Below are positions 8,631 through 15,800 of a DNA stretch of 64,000 bases, piece after piece; the stretch's first letter is position 1; each line of letters starts with the position of its first letter. The DNA is from Palsa-504 sp963847965 (lineage in GTDB: Bacteria > Actinomycetota > Actinomycetes > Streptosporangiales > Streptosporangiaceae). Below the pieces are notes generated by a model. The model did no database searches. It saw only the letters and a program-made list of their open reading frames with translations, and was not told the DNA's origin. The position numbers and the translations under genes are program-made. The DNA is taken from positions 186,001-250,000 of the forward strand of contig CAWKCG010000012.1 of the NCBI GenBank assembly GCA_963847965.1, given 5' to 3'.

Positions 8631-9104
8631 CTAGGCGGCAGGGGCCAGGAGGGCGCCCCGGTCCACCCGCGACTCGTCGCGATTGCCGTAGCGCTCGCGC
8701 AGCGCCCGCCAGGTGTCCAGCTTCACCGGGCGCATCTGCTGCCCGTCATACAGGTCGTCCACGTAGCAGTAGAGCACCGTCTGCCGGCCCGGACCCAGGA
8801 ACTGCACCGTCAGCGACTCCCGCCCAGCGAACGACGGGAACGGGTAGGGCTCGCGGACGAACCGGATCCCCGTGATCTCATCGACCCGCACGTCCATCGT
8901 CCAGCTGGCCGCGTCGTCGCCGAGCACGACGTGCCACCAGCGCCGGTCGGCTGGCCCGCGAAACACCGGCGTAGACACGCCGGCCAGGTGGGCGGTCCAC
9001 CAGCCGATGCCGAAGACAAAGATCAACTGCCCCGACTCTGACAGGTCCGCGATCAGGCGTTCTAGTTCACTCTCGGGCTCACTGACACCCGCGATCTTGC
9101 TCAT
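8631..9104 (-). CDS. ChuX/HutX-like protein (157 aa), tentative
   Basis: The start is chosen at ATG 9104 (MSKIAGVSEPESELERLIAD) because GAGGAG lies at the right distance; the open frame upstream is low complexity. The body has VFGIGWWTAHLAGV, WHVVLGDDAASWTMDVRVDE, IRFVREPYPFPSFAGRESLT and VQFLGPGRQTVLYCYVDDLY. This strand order and the 'FV.EP....GRES..V.F' pattern recall the heme-utilisation ChuX/HutX fold as found in actinobacterial hypothetical proteins. There is no signal peptide. No heme-transport genes are adjacent, so a heme role is only a family-based suggestion. Confidence 0.68.
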   Translation of the reverse strand: MSKIAGVSEPESELERLIADLSESGQLIFVFGIGWWTAHLAGVSTPVFRGPADRRWWHVVLGDDAASWTMDVRVDEITGIRFVREPYPFPSFAGRESLTVQFLGPGRQTVLYCYVDDLYDGQQMRPVKLDTWRALRERYGNRDESRVDRGALLAPAA

Positions 9105-9490
9105 CGCCGCGCTCCTCACCCGCACCAGTGCCGTCGCTCCCTGTGAACACCGCGCCGCACCGTATCGATACCCGATGGGCCGCAGGTTCGCGCTGCCCGG
9201 GGCCAGGCTGACCGGGAACCTCGCCACCGGCGCACCCCACGCGGCCGGACGGCGCGACACCAGCCAAGCCAGCAGCCGGGCCAGCCGCCACATCGACCGG
9301 CCCGTTAACGATCCCCGGACTCATCTCATGACCTTGACATGGCCGTGGCCCCAGGTAGAACCCGCACGTCATAGGTGGGCATAGCGTCGTTGTGCGGATG
9401 TGGTCGCCCCCAGAGCCTTATGCCAACTGTGAAAGCAGCCGCCGTGTCCTGACCATCGAGGCGATGATCCGCCTGTAGCCCGGATTTGCG

Positions 9491-9564
9491 TGGAAGTTCC
9501 GGGTTCCGTGGAAGATCCGGGGGGCTATGATCCCCCATAGTTTCCACGGAACCCGGAACTTCCA
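9491..9564. repeat. Perfect 23-bp inverted repeat with 28-nt loop
   Basis: Left arm 9491-9513 (TGGAAGTTCCGGGTTCCGTG plus GAA) is exactly complementary to 9542-9564. The loop has its own stem: six G at 9519-9524 against five C at 9532-9536, and CTATG/CATAG. The arms themselves contain GGAAGTTCC-like symmetry. No U-run follows, so it is not a classical terminator. A mobile REP-like element, a cruciform protein-binding site or a structured RNA are all possible. Confidence 0.85.
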
Positions 9565-9696
9565 TGATCTTTTGGTACGCGGGAGGCTGCGGAGTCTGCT
9601 GGAACCTGGCGGGACCTGACCCTTGGGCTCCGTGCAGGGTTTCGGGCAGTCAGCCCGGCAGCTTGGACGCGGCGGCGCTGGGTGGCAACGGTTTCT

Positions 9697-9772
9697 GTGG
9701 TTGATCCGGGCTTCGCGGTTGATTGAGTGCATCCCCGTACCCCTAAACAACCGCAGGACCCCGATCAACCAC
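9697..9772. repeat. Imperfect 24-bp inverted repeat
   Basis: GTGGTTGATCCGGGCTTCGC.. at 9697-9720 pairs with 9749-9772 with 19 of 24 positions matching; the loop is 28 nt, the same loop length as the perfect repeat 130 bp upstream. The arms are different in sequence from that element. Confidence 0.65.
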
Positions 9773-9856
9773 GAAACATCCGGCAAAACGGCGAAACGGG
9801 CACCGCCTGGGTAGCGCCTTGGCGCGCCGGTTCGCCCGGCGCGCGGCAGGAGCGGG

Positions 9857-11254
9857 TCAGCTCGCTGGTTGACGTGGGAGCTTGGGAGGCTGGAAGGGGA
9901 GGCGGATGCGCAGCACAGTTTCTCCTGGTCGGGACTCGATGGCGATGGTGCCGCCGTGGCGTTCCACGACGATGCGCTGGGCGATGTCCAGACCGAGACC
10001 GGTGCCTTTACCGACGTCTTTGGTGGTGTAGAAGGCCTCGAACGCGCGGGCGGCCACGTCCGGCGGCATTCCCGGGCCGGTGTCGCCAACCTCGATGACG
10101 ACATCATTCTGCTCGAGCCGGGTCGTGAGCCGGAGCGTGCCAGCATCGCCCATGGCGTCGAGGGCGTTGTCGATGAGGTTGGTCCATACCTGGTTGAGCT
10201 CGCCAGCATGGGCCTCGATCGGTGGGACGTCGGCGCCGTAGTCGCGTACCACCGTGACTGCGGGGGGGATCTTGTGCTTGAGCATCACCAGGGTGCTGTC
10301 AAGGCCATCGGTCACATCGATGCGCTGCATCGAGGCGCGGTCCATCTGCGAGTACGACTTGATGGCGCCGACCAGCGCTGAGATGCGCCGGCTCGATTCC
10401 TTGATCTCAGACAGCAGCGTGGTGACCGCGAGCGTGCTCGCCACCCACTCCAGGCCCGGCTCCAGCGCCGGCCCCTCCAGGACCGTGGCCGCCCGCTCGC
10501 ACCAGGCCAGGTCGGCTCCGGCGGCGGCGAGCGGCGGCGCGATTTCCCACTCGTTAACGATGTCGTGGCGGGTAAGCCAGGCCGCCAGGGTTTCCTCGCG
10601 GTCGGCCAGGGCCAGCGCGCCCAGGGGCACCGTATTGGCCGTGATCTCCCGGCGCAGCGTGTCGAGCGCACCGAACTGCTGGGCTGAGATCTGCCGGGCG
10701 GCGAGCCGGCCCAGGGTCTGGCACGCCTCTTCCAGGGCGTCGACCGCGCGGCTGGTGGCGGCGGCCGGGTTATTTACCTCGTGGGCGAAGCCGGCCGCCA
10801 GCGTGCCAAGGGCAATGAGAGAGGTGCGCTGCCGCGCGGTCGCCTCGATCGAGCGCGCGGTACGGTAGAGCCCCTCAATGAGGTGCCCGCCGAGCGGATT
10901 CCAGGCCTCGAACCGTTCACGCAGCACCTCGGCTGGTACCTGGAGTATCCGCCCGGCCACCGCTCCCCGGCCGGTGGCCAGGTAGACGCCTTGGTCATCC
11001 CAGGCACGGAACCCTCCGGCCCATTGGCCCGGTAGGTCCATCTTCGCGACCACGGTCTCCTCGGGGCCGATGCGGCGCACCAGGTCGATGACGCCGTCCA
11101 GGAGCACCCACCAAGAGTCAGCATGCTCGCCCTCGCGGAACAGTTCCGCGCCAGGCTGAACGCTGATCTCGGCGCTGCCCTCAACCAGCTCGGTCAGTTG
11201 CTCGTCGGTCAGGCCGTCGAAGAGGGCCAGAGCGTGCAGTTCGTCGATGCGCAT
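9857..11254 (-). CDS. Histidine kinase with N-terminal cyclic-nucleotide-binding domain
   Basis: 465 residues. Residues ~10-125 are a cNMP-binding-like jelly roll (PGAELFREGEHADSWWVLLD). Residues ~145-300 hold the dimerisation helix with the phospho-acceptor His at ~158 in AAGFAHEVNNPAAATSRAVD. The C-terminal HATPase domain has NQVWTNLIDNALDAM (N box), DTGPGMP (G1) and GKGTGLGLDIAQ (G2). There is no membrane segment, so it senses a cytoplasmic signal. No response regulator is adjacent. The start codon overlaps the stop of a thioredoxin-reductase remnant as TGATG. In actinobacteria this kinase type is often next to a regulator/thioredoxin-reductase fusion, so a redox signalling role is likely by context. 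Confidence 0.88.
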   Translation of the reverse strand: MRIDELHALALFDGLTDEQLTELVEGSAEISVQPGAELFREGEHADSWWVLLDGVIDLVRRIGPEETVVAKMDLPGQWAGGFRAWDDQGVYLATGRGAVAGRILQVPAEVLRERFEAWNPLGGHLIEGLYRTARSIEATARQRTSLIALGTLAAGFAHEVNNPAAATSRAVDALEEACQTLGRLAARQISAQQFGALDTLRREITANTVPLGALALADREETLAAWLTRHDIVNEWEIAPPLAAAGADLAWCERAATVLEGPALEPGLEWVASTLAVTTLLSEIKESSRRISALVGAIKSYSQMDRASMQRIDVTDGLDSTLVMLKHKIPPAVTVVRDYGADVPPIEAHAGELNQVWTNLIDNALDAMGDAGTLRLTTRLEQNDVVIEVGDTGPGMPPDVAARAFEAFYTTKDVGKGTGLGLDIAQRIVVERHGGTIAIESRPGETVLRIRLPFQPPKLPRQPAS

Positions 11255-11400
11255 CAGACCGTCACCAGATAGCGGTGCACGAAGTAGACCGACATTCCGC
11301 CCTCACCGACAGCCGAGGCGACCCGCTTCATCGAGTCGAGCCGGACGTCGCCCGCGGCGAACACGCCGGGCACGCTCGCGAGGCAGACCGCGTGGATGGC
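11254..11400 (-). pseudogene. C-terminal stump of a FAD-dependent thioredoxin reductase
   Basis: In frame upstream of the TGA at 11254-11256 the minus strand reads CLASVPGVFAAGDV, then RLDSMKRVASAVGEGGMSVY and FVHRYLVTV. This is the unmistakable last helix and FAD-binding 'SVPGVFAAGD' motif of thioredoxin-reductase-like proteins. Upstream of about 11400 the similarity ends abruptly and there is no start. The stump's stop still overlaps the histidine kinase start, preserving the original coupling. So most of the gene was deleted, probably together with the DNA now replaced by the lysine cluster edge. Confidence 0.82.
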
Positions 11401-11502
11401 GACACACGGGACACAAGTGTATCGCTCGATCCTGGAGGAAGGCAGCTTTGTCCGGGCGGTTTGATGGGCCCGGGTACCCCCGGGCGCGCCGGAGGCAGCG
11501 GC

Positions 11503-11904
11503 TCAGGTCGCGGCGGGGACCACGACGGTGCCGGCGGCGGTGACCACGACGATCGGGTCGGCGAGGACGGTGGCCGCCGAGGCGCCGCGCGACGGGTCGG
11601 CGCGGCAGACGACCCGCGCCTCGAAGGCGAGCTGCCTGCTGCGCCGGCCGACGGCCGTCACGGTGGCCGTGGCCTCGATGACGTCGCCGGCCAGCACCGG
11701 CGCGCGGAACTGCACGTCGGAGTAGGACGCGAACAGCCCCTCGTCGCCGTCCATCCGGATGGCCGCCTCCGTCGCCACGTCGCCGAACAGCGCCAGCACG
11801 TAGGCGCCGTCCACCAGGTTGCCGCCGTAGTGGGCGTCGCCGTACTTGACGTACCTGCGGTGCGTTACGGACAGGCCGACGGCCGGTGATTCGTTCGTGC
11901 TCAT
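11503..11904 (-). CDS. kal: 3-aminobutyryl-CoA ammonia-lyase
   Basis: A 133-residue hot-dog fold protein: HRRYVKYGDAHYGGNLVDGA is the diagnostic start of Kal proteins, followed by DVATEAAIRMDGDEGLFASY and FRAPVLAGDVIEATATVT. Kal removes ammonia from L-3-aminobutyryl-CoA to give crotonyl-CoA, a late step of lysine fermentation. It overlaps the 3' end of kamE by four bases and is the last gene of the kdd-kamD-kamE-kal operon. The length is normal for the family. Confidence rests on motif and neighbours together. Confidence 0.9.
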   Translation of the reverse strand: MSTNESPAVGLSVTHRRYVKYGDAHYGGNLVDGAYVLALFGDVATEAAIRMDGDEGLFASYSDVQFRAPVLAGDVIEATATVTAVGRRSRQLAFEARVVCRADPSRGASAATVLADPIVVVTAAGTVVVPAAT

Positions 11905-12701
11905 GCGGCCTGACTTCCGTTCTCACGAGGGGACTCCAGCCCGCCGGACCCCCCGGGTGGAGCCAGGGCGTGCACGAGGTAGCTGGCCACCTCGCTGGGC
12001 GTGGTGCCGCGGCCGAAGATCTTGTCCACGCCGAGGTCGTGCGCCGCGCCCGGATCGAACCGGGGGCCGCCGACCACCAGCAGCGGCCGCTGCGGGCCGA
12101 ACCCGGCGTGGAACGCCGCCGACATCTCCCGCGTGTTGGCCAGATGGGCGTCGCGCTGCGTCACGACCTGGCTGACCAGGACCGCGTCGGCGCGCTCGGC
12201 GGCGGCCCGCGCCACCAGGTCCTCCACCGCGACCTGGGCGCCCATGTTGACCACGCGGATCTCCCTGTAGTACTCCAGTCCCTTCTCCCCCGCGTGCCCC
12301 TTGACGTTGAGGATCGCGTCGATACCCACGGTGTGCGCGTCGGTGCCGATGCAGGCGCCCAGCACGACCAGCTTGCGGCCCAGGGCCGAGCGGATCCGCA
12401 GGTTCACCTCGGCCGCCGGGAGGACGGGGAACTCCCGCTCGGCCACCGCCACGGCCGACAGGTCGACCAGATGGCTGACCCGCCCGTAGACGATGAAGAA
12501 CGTGAAGTCGGGCCCCATCCCCTTGGCGTGGACGACCATCGCCGGGTCCATCCCCATCTTGGCCGCGAGCTGCAGCGCGGCCCCCTCGGCGCGCGCCCGT
12601 TCTGCCTCGTCCCCGAACGGCACGGGGAGCGTGAACGACAGCTGCACCCGCCCGTCGCCGGTGGTGTCACCGTACGGGCGCACGATCCCGGTCAGGCTCA
12701 T
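11901..12701 (-). CDS. kamE: Lysine 5,6-aminomutase, beta subunit (B12-binding)
   Basis: 266 residues, ATG 12701, overlapping kamD's stop by four bases. The cobalamin-binding motif DxHxxG is present as DAHTVG (residues ~121-126), after GRKLVVLGACIGT. The NVKGHAGEKGLEYYREI segment carries the Lys (~134) expected to hold PLP. With KamD it moves the terminal amino group of L-beta-lysine (or D-lysine) to C5, using adenosylcobalamin and PLP. Its ribosome site (GGGAGACACA) lies in a dispersed repeat. The tail PPGGSGGLESPRENGSQAA is a low-complexity extension. Confidence 0.93.
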   Translation of the reverse strand: MSLTGIVRPYGDTTGDGRVQLSFTLPVPFGDEAERARAEGAALQLAAKMGMDPAMVVHAKGMGPDFTFFIVYGRVSHLVDLSAVAVAEREFPVLPAAEVNLRIRSALGRKLVVLGACIGTDAHTVGIDAILNVKGHAGEKGLEYYREIRVVNMGAQVAVEDLVARAAAERADAVLVSQVVTQRDAHLANTREMSAAFHAGFGPQRPLLVVGGPRFDPGAAHDLGVDKIFGRGTTPSEVASYLVHALAPPGGSGGLESPRENGSQAA

Positions 12702-12797
12702 TGTGTCTCCCGCTCGCCTCGGGGCGCCTCAAGGCGCCTCCTTCCCGTCCCTCGCTCCTCAGTCCAGTCGGCGCCGCGCCCCTTCGGCTCGCTCGCC
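12694..12797 (-). repeat. Dispersed repeat type 1, copy A (kamD/kamE junction)
   Basis: Read on the minus strand it starts GAGCCGAAGGGGCGCGGCGC, then GACTGGACTGAGGAGCGA, an arm pair GAAGGAGGCGCCTTGAGGCG and ends GAGCGGGAGACACAATGAGC. Its last bases are the kamE start codon. Two further copies lie at 23386-23613. In kamD it is translated as a tail beginning SEPKGRGADWTEER. It supplies the Shine-Dalgarno for kamE. Confidence 0.85.
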
Positions 12798-14347
12798 TCC
12801 AGTAGCTCGGCCGCGGGGTTGTAGTAGCCCTCGGCGCGTTCCACCACTCCATCCAGGCCGCGGCCGCCGTCGGCTGGCCGCCTGGTCACCCCGAACGTTC
12901 CCTCGGCGATCGCGTCCAGCAGGCCCTGCGAGCCGATCCTGCGCAGCAGGTCGATGGACTCGTCAAGCACCTGCCGCGCCCGCCTGGCCACCAAGCCGTC
13001 CGGCTCGGGCCGGAACGAGGCGCCGAGCTGCCCGGCGGACCGCCGTACGTAGCGGACGTTCTCCAGGGCCAGGTCCCGGTCGGACAGGAACGGGGTGTGG
13101 ATCCCCTCGGTCATCATCCCGATGAGCAGGATGGACTGGTCGGTCATCACGCCGCACAGGTTGAAGAACGCGTCGAGCAGGTAGCCGGCGAAGACGTTGC
13201 CCGTCATGTGCTTGGTCGGCGGCATGTACTTCAGCGGCGCGTCGGGGAACAGCTCCCTGACCAGCTGGGCGTGCGCCAGCTCGAGCAGGAACGAGTCGGG
13301 TATCTCGGGGTTGATCTCGAACGCGTGCCCCAGGCCCATCTGAGCGTCGGCGAGCCCCGCCTCGCGCGCGAAGTACTCGTTCAGCAGCTGGGACACCACG
13401 ACCGTGTGCGCCGCGTCCACCGCGTCGGCGGTGGTCAGGTAGTTGTCCTCGCCGGTGTTGATGATGATGCCCGCCCGGGCGTGGACCTGCCGGGAGAACC
13501 GCTGGTCGATGAACGTCCGCACCGGGTTGATGTCGCGGAAGATGATGCCGTACATGCAGTCGTTCAGCATCATGTCGAGCCGCTCGAGCCCGGCCAGCGA
13601 GGCGATCTCCGGCATGCACAGTCCGGAGGCGTAGTTGGTCAGCCGGACGTAGCGCCCGAGCTCGCGCGACACGTCGTCGAGGGCGGCGCGCATCAGCCGG
13701 AAGTTCTCCCGCGTCGCGTACGTCCCCGCGTACCCCTCCCGGGTCGCGCCCTCGGGCACATAGTCGAGCAGCGACTGCCCGGTGGACCGGATCACCGCGA
13801 TGATGTCGGCGCCCTCCCGGGCGGCCGCCTGGGCCTGCGGGATGTCCTCGTAGATGTCGCCGGTGGCTACGATCAGGTAGATCCACGGCATGGGCGGGTC
13901 GCCGATGCCGGCCAGCATCCGGTCCCGCTCGGCGCGCTGGGCGTCGATCCTGGCCATTCCGTTTCCTACCGAACGGCCGGCGGCATCACGGGCCGCATCG
14001 GCGTCCTCCCCCGCGGGGAGGCGGAACTTGACCAGGCCGGCCGAGGCGTCGACGGCCAGCGTACGCAGGTCGGGGTAGCCTCCGGCCAGCATCGCGTCCC
14101 AGGCAGGCAGCGCGACCCCGTGCTCGAGCCCGACCGACTCGCGGACCGCGTCGGCGAGCCGGTTGACCCACGGCATGCCGTCCTCGTCGGCGCCGTCAAG
14201 CCCGGCCAGGCGCAGCACGGCCCGCTCCACTGACACGGTGGTATGCGTCCGCGCCAGCTCGACCACCGGCTGCCCGGCCACCGCGGCCAGCTCGCGGGCC
14301 TGCCTCACCAGCGCCGGATCGAGGTTGAGCTTGCTGGTCACGGTCAC
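12698..14347 (-). CDS. kamD: Lysine 5,6-aminomutase, alpha subunit
   Basis: 549 residues forming a TIM barrel. Clear family segments are WIYLIVATGDIYEDIPQAQA, GADIIAVIRSTGQSLLDYVP, NDCMYGIIFRDINPVRTFID and TKHMTGNVFAGYLLDAFFNL. It binds substrate, PLP and adenosylcobalamin together with KamE. The start ATG 14347 overlaps the kdd stop by four bases. The last ~31 residues (after YYNPAAELLEA) are encoded by dispersed repeat copy A and are not expected in the family. Otherwise the length is normal. It is the central gene of the lysine operon. Confidence 0.94.
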   Translation of the reverse strand: MTVTSKLNLDPALVRQARELAAVAGQPVVELARTHTTVSVERAVLRLAGLDGADEDGMPWVNRLADAVRESVGLEHGVALPAWDAMLAGGYPDLRTLAVDASAGLVKFRLPAGEDADAARDAAGRSVGNGMARIDAQRAERDRMLAGIGDPPMPWIYLIVATGDIYEDIPQAQAAAREGADIIAVIRSTGQSLLDYVPEGATREGYAGTYATRENFRLMRAALDDVSRELGRYVRLTNYASGLCMPEIASLAGLERLDMMLNDCMYGIIFRDINPVRTFIDQRFSRQVHARAGIIINTGEDNYLTTADAVDAAHTVVVSQLLNEYFAREAGLADAQMGLGHAFEINPEIPDSFLLELAHAQLVRELFPDAPLKYMPPTKHMTGNVFAGYLLDAFFNLCGVMTDQSILLIGMMTEGIHTPFLSDRDLALENVRYVRRSAGQLGASFRPEPDGLVARRARQVLDESIDLLRRIGSQGLLDAIAEGTFGVTRRPADGGRGLDGVVERAEGYYNPAAELLEASEPKGRGADWTEERGTGRRRLEAPRGERETQ

Positions 14348-15468
14348 GGCTGGCCTCCCTCGTGCAGCACGCGCCGCTCGAACAGCGCGCGCACGCTGGG
14401 CGTGCTGCGGATCAGGTCCAGCGCGAGATCGGCGTGACCGGGCGCGTAGCCGTTGCCGATCAGCATCGTCACGTCGGCGGCCATGCCCTCCGCGCCCAGC
14501 GCGGCGGCGCTGAACGACGTGGCCATGGAGAAGAAGATGACCGTACCGCCCTCGGCGGTCGACAAGATGGCCCCGCCCTCGCAGCCTGCGACGTCTACGC
14601 AGACCACGGTCACATCGGCCGGGCCGCCCGCGGCCTGCACCTTGGTCGATAGGTCCACCGGATCGCGGGCGTCGGCGATGACGATCTCGTCGACTAGGGG
14701 TTCGGTGGTGTCATCTTCCATGCCGGAGACGTCGCGGAGGAGGGCAGCCTCGGCTTCATTCGGCACGACGCCGATGATCTTGGAGGCGCCAGCCTGGCGA
14801 GCGGCGGCTGCTGACAGCGAGCCGCTCTTGCCTGCTGCGCCGATGATCAGGGCGATCGGTCCGTTGGGGGTGCGTACATCGGTGGTTCGAGTGGCCGTGA
14901 CAACTCGCTGGGTGAGGGCGGGGGCGCCGCAGACGTCCATTACGGCCAGGGAGAGAGGGACGGGGAGGTCGTCGGGGAGGACGGCGGCGATCGAGCGCGC
15001 GAAGAGGATGGCGTGGCCGTCGCAAGGGACCTGCTCGGACTGGGCATCCCAGCGGCGCAGGCCGTCAGAGATGGCCAGGGGGGTCAGGGTCAGGGAGACC
15101 AGGGTGGCGATTCGGTCGCCTGGTTTCAGGCCTAGGGGGGAATCGGGGCCGACCTCCTCGACGGTACCGGTCAGCATGCCGCCGGAGCCGGTGACCGGGT
15201 TCTGCATCTTGCCGCGGGTGGCGATGATCTCGGCTACGGCGGCGCGGATCTTGTCGGGGTCGCCCGCGTAGGTTTCGCGGATCTGGCGGTACGAGGCGGC
15301 GTCCAGGTTCAGGCGATCGACGCGGACCCGGACCTCGCCGACCGCGATCGCCGGGCTCGGGTCAAGACGCCAGGCGGCCTGCGGGAGCACGCCTGGCGGG
15401 TCGATCACCCGGTGGAGCCCAAGGTCCGGCAGCGGCGGCTGGGCCGGGGTCGAGGTCGGGGTCGTCAT
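14344..15468 (-). CDS. kdd: L-erythro-3,5-diaminohexanoate dehydrogenase
   Basis: 374 residues from ATG 15468 (MTTPTSTPAQPP), chosen over a longer start because AAGGA lies just upstream and the longer N-terminus is basic junk. Motifs: VDRLNLDAASYRQI, RGKMQNPVTGSGGML and LIIGAAGKSGSLSAAAARQA (dinucleotide-binding turn). Kdd oxidises 3,5-diaminohexanoate to 3-keto-5-aminohexanoate with NAD(P), the step after KamDE. First gene of the minus-strand operon; its promoter lies in 15469-15800 shared with kamA. It tends to be found only in lysine-fermentation clusters, which makes the assignment strong. Confidence 0.92.
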   Translation of the reverse strand: MTTPTSTPAQPPLPDLGLHRVIDPPGVLPQAAWRLDPSPAIAVGEVRVRVDRLNLDAASYRQIRETYAGDPDKIRAAVAEIIATRGKMQNPVTGSGGMLTGTVEEVGPDSPLGLKPGDRIATLVSLTLTPLAISDGLRRWDAQSEQVPCDGHAILFARSIAAVLPDDLPVPLSLAVMDVCGAPALTQRVVTATRTTDVRTPNGPIALIIGAAGKSGSLSAAAARQAGASKIIGVVPNEAEAALLRDVSGMEDDTTEPLVDEIVIADARDPVDLSTKVQAAGGPADVTVVCVDVAGCEGGAILSTAEGGTVIFFSMATSFSAAALGAEGMAADVTMLIGNGYAPGHADLALDLIRSTPSVRALFERRVLHEGGQP

Positions 15469-15528
15469 GGGCTTAGTCCTTCCCGCGGGCCGGGCGGTAC
15501 AGTCCGGTCCACGCCTTCCCGCCTGTGG

Positions 15529-15572
15529 GTGCACAGGCGGTTACGTAACACACCGCTCGTTCAGCAAAATCT
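15529..15572 (+). promoter_or_regulatory. Regulatory repeat copy 1 with TTACGTAA palindrome
   Basis: 44 bp beginning GTGCACAGGCGGTTACGTAA and ending CGTTCAGCAAAATCT. It includes the 10-bp palindrome GTTACGTAAC at 15540-15549. A second copy is at 15694-15735, 165 bp away in the same orientation. The pair flanks the divergent kdd and kamA promoters, the position expected for operators of a pathway regulator. No regulator gene is encoded in between. Confidence 0.75.
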
Positions 15573-15589
15573 TCTGCTATAGTAGCCTA

Positions 15590-15609
15590 TGACAGGAACT
15601 TTTCTGTCA
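15590..15609. promoter_or_regulatory. Inverted repeat TGACAG-N8-CTGTCA
   Basis: TGACAGGAACTTTTCTGTCA, six-base perfect arms, lies 7 bp after a TATAGT box (15578-15583). It sits just inside the first repeat copy of the kdd-kamA divergent region. It could be a second operator or an early mRNA hairpin of kamA. Confidence 0.5.
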
Positions 15610-15693
15610 GAGAAGCTGTTGCGACGTAAATCTTGTTGCAGTGGGCCTGCGCGTCTGGCCCGGGTCGCCCGGCGCGCGCAGCCGCGCGTACGG

Positions 15694-15735
15694 GTGCACG
15701 GATGGTTACGTAACACGGCTCGTTCAGGAAAATCT
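15694..15735 (+). promoter_or_regulatory. Regulatory repeat copy 2 with TTACGTAA palindrome
   Basis: 42 bp beginning GTGCACGGATGGTTACGTAA and ending CGTTCAGGAAAATCT; palindrome GTTACGTAAC at 15705-15714. It matches copy 1 except for a 2-bp shorter centre and a few changes. It lies about 65 bp upstream of the kamA start codon. Confidence 0.75.
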
Positions 15736-15761
15736 ACGGTCTACAACGTTTTGTACCGTAG
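15734..15761. promoter_or_regulatory. Inverted repeat CTACGGT-N14-ACCGTAG before kamA
   Basis: Seven-base perfect arms enclose CTACAACGTTTTGT, itself nearly symmetric (ACAA/TTGT). It is 40 bp upstream of the kamA GTG and directly abuts repeat copy 2. It would fit an operator or an mRNA leader stem. Confidence 0.5.
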
Positions 15762-15800
15762 GTCCTTCGGTATCATGCAGGGAATGGAAGGGCTCCGCTC

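Larger units (their letters stand above)
9105..9856. other. Gene-free interval of 752 bp with inverted repeats
   Basis: No reading frame here has a plausible start, ribosome site or recognisable protein. The minus frames that stay open are low-complexity and typical of GC-rich non-coding DNA. The interval contains two stem-loop elements (9491-9564 and 9697-9772). It lies between the upstream ends of the HutX-like gene and the 3' end of the histidine kinase gene. It may hold the promoter of the former (near 9110-9180) and decayed DNA. Confidence 0.6.

Noticed and set aside
8557..8632. Minus frame reading RLVADQISRQLPEAGSFTW to a stop
   Set aside because: It looks like a protein C-terminus and may be a gene stump, but 25 residues without a known family and with no start are too little to annotate.
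9326..10209. Minus frames crossing the inverted repeats
   Set aside because: Low complexity, no ribosome site, and they overlap the histidine kinase 3' end in another frame.
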